Part shown: piece by piece, positions 15,060 through 15,804 of the stretch
How the letters are laid out: each line of letters starts with the position of its first letter
Position numbering within the stretch: position 1 is the first letter of the stretch
Assembly: GCA_964558715.1 (NCBI GenBank)
Contig: CAZLFD010000035.1
Span: 1-15,804 of the forward strand
Direction: 5' to 3'
Origin: JBGSOV01 sp964558715
Lineage (GTDB): Bacteria; Patescibacteriota; Gracilibacteria; CAIRYL01; GCA-016699755
Length of the DNA: 15,804 bases
Program-made: the position numbers and the translations under genes
The notes under the pieces: generated by a model
What the model saw: the letters and a program-made list of their open reading frames with translations, nothing else
Databases searched by the model: none
What the model was told of the DNA's origin: nothing

Positions 15060-15498
15060 GGAATCCTGTAGCTGCTTGTAGGCTCACTTCCACATTTTGA
15101 CGGGCAAGTGCGAGGCCTGCTTGGGCCACATTCTGGGGATTTTGAAAGTTCTGCTGAAATGCCTGAATGCGGACATTGAACTTGGCTACTTGTTCCGTCG
15201 TCTCTTCATCGACTTCTTCTCCAATTTGGACCAGGCGCTGCTGTACCTGCATGACATCGCCCTCCATGGCATTGTATTGTTCCAGCAGATTGGTGGCTAA
15301 GGGCATTAATTCGTCTTCTTGCCCTCCTGAGGTCGAAGACGAATCAGTCCCTGGAGATGCTTCGACAGTAATTTCCGGTATTGAGGTCGTTTGTTCTTCA
15401 TCCCTCTGTGACATCTGGCATGCAGACAATATAAACGCCAGTAGAACAGCGGCAATCATTACAAAGCTAATTCTATATCTGAGGATGAGAGAATTCAT
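15052..15498 (-). CDS. Predicted lipoprotein with helical Gln/Glu-rich body, probably frameshifted at its end
   Basis: I do not recognise the family. The 148-residue product begins MNSLILRYRI, has a hydrophobic segment and lipobox ILSAC (C27), so it should be lipid-anchored outside the membrane. A Ser/Thr/Gly/Glu linker (about 35-62) leads to an alpha-helical region with heptad-like spacing (NLLEQYNAMEGDVMQVQQRL; later a Gln/Asn-rich helix), resembling coiled-coil surface lipoproteins. The stop follows an abrupt FLF inside a T6 run, and 31 further codons in the next frame look like the true end. The ATG lies only 17 nt from the hairpin of an IS200-like element, which probably displaced the native promoter. 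Only a weak GAG precedes the ATG. Confidence 0.75.
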   Translation of the reverse strand: MNSLILRYRISFVMIAAVLLAFILSACQMSQRDEEQTTSIPEITVEASPGTDSSSTSGGQEDELMPLATNLLEQYNAMEGDVMQVQQRLVQIGEEVDEETTEQVAKFNVRIQAFQQNFQNPQNVAQAGLALARQNVEVSLQAATGFLF

Positions 15499-15514
15499 AA
15501 AATCTCAAAAAAGT

Positions 15515-15544
15515 GAAGCCCCCGATCTTTTAGGTCGGGGCTTC
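15515..15544. repeat. Terminal hairpin of the IS200-like element, possibly also a terminator
   Basis: GAAGCCCC-C-GATC (15515-15527) pairs with GGTCGGGGCTTC (15533-15544) around TTTTA, with one bulged C. It lies 20 nt after the transposase stop. Read on the minus strand, ACTTTTTT follows the stem, so it would also terminate transposase transcription. Confidence 0.75.
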
Positions 15545-15564
15545 CCTTGCTTCCACACCACAAA

Positions 15565-15804
15565 CTAAAGTTCGACATCCTCATTGTCTCCGAGTACATC
15601 TTGTCTTCCCTGATAGTCGACATACTCTTTTATGGTCTCGTGATTTACTTCTCCGACAGTGGTCAGGAAATATCCTACTGCCCAAAGGCATGGTTTCCAA
15701 TAGTATTTTTTGAGATAGTCTTTGTATTCTTTACAGATGACACTTGATGCTGGTCTTGTTGCACAAATAAACATTAATGGCACCTTCCCCCTTTCCCCGC
15801 CCTT
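15565..15804 (-). CDS. tnpA: IS200-like Y1 transposase TnpA, C-terminal part (5' end beyond window)
   Basis: The frame is open to the window edge. TnpA of IS200/IS605 cuts and joins single-stranded DNA with one tyrosine. The visible part has YYWKPCLWAVGYFLTTVGEV followed by ETIKEYVDYQ, matching the family's W-x-GYF-x-TVG and the YxxxQ motif holding the catalytic tyrosine and a conserved Gln. The HUH metal motif normally some 45 residues upstream is not evident: the sequence there reads KVPLMFICATRP, and the stretch to GYF is shorter than in typical members. This may reflect internal deletion, a divergent subgroup, or truncated view. The acidic tail after YVDYQ (GDNEDVEL) is variable in the family. 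Confidence 0.75.
   Translation of the reverse strand, partial: KGGERGKVPLMFICATRPASSVICKEYKDYLKKYYWKPCLWAVGYFLTTVGEVNHETIKEYVDYQGRQDVLGDNEDVEL

Larger units (their letters stand above)
15499..15804 (-). mobile_element. IS200/IS605-like element, terminal part, running off the window
   Basis: It contains the C-terminal part of a Y1 transposase and, just past its stop, a terminal hairpin. IS200/IS605 elements have subterminal hairpins and no inverted ends, as here. The exact boundary is unknown; it probably lies between the hairpin (15515) and the lipoprotein ATG (15498). The left end is outside the window. Confidence 0.7.

Noticed and set aside
1..15804. CRISPR array, rRNA or tRNA genes
   Set aside because: No regularly spaced direct repeats and no cloverleaf or rRNA signature were found by eye on either strand; the repeats found are in-gene duplication or hairpins.

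Overview
The window looks like a chromosomal segment of an uncultivated bacterium, most plausibly of the Candidate Phyla Radiation (Patescibacteria), perhaps near Peregrinibacteria. That assignment is inference. It rests on compact single-copy housekeeping genes, mostly absent Shine-Dalgarno motifs with pyrimidine-rich leaders, an archaeal-form triosephosphate isomerase, one large UvrD-like helicase fused to a RecB-type nuclease, and an SLH-anchored surface protein. TGA is used as a normal stop (for example at the end of frr), so the recoded Gracilibacteria/Absconditabacteria are unlikely.

Layout: (1) 180-1914, + strand: ribosome recycling factor (frr) and an RseP-type site-2 protease. (2) 1915-2359: a hairpin-rich, gene-free stretch between convergent genes, resembling dispersed intergenic repeats. 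(3) 2360-6192, - strand: tpiA followed by the helicase-nuclease. (4) 6193-9321, + strand: divergent promoter region, DNA polymerase III delta (holA), then a secreted SLH/fasciclin/double-thioredoxin protein. Its promoter carries a perfect palindrome that matches the core of the Gram-positive LexA box, and a strong terminator follows the gene. (5) 9517-13386, + strand: a small lipoprotein with its own promoter and terminator, then a full-length carbamoyl-phosphate synthase large subunit of the eukaryote/Bacteroidota-like form with a clear promoter. (6) 13387-14906: an inverted-repeat intergenic element, a frameshifted and truncated MgtC/DUF4010 membrane-protein remnant, and a flavodoxin-like NAD(P)H-dependent oxidoreductase. 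(7) 14957-15804, - strand: a lipoprotein with an apparent frameshift in an A6 run, preceded by the hairpin end and C-terminal part of an IS200/IS605-like transposase gene that runs off the window.

Most genes are core metabolism or information processing and are not functionally linked. The parts most worth attention are the surface redox/adhesion fusion protein with its recent internal duplication and probable operator, the two metabolic enzymes of unexpected phylogenetic type (TpiA, CarB), the one-chain helicase-nuclease, and the decaying, IS-associated right-hand end.
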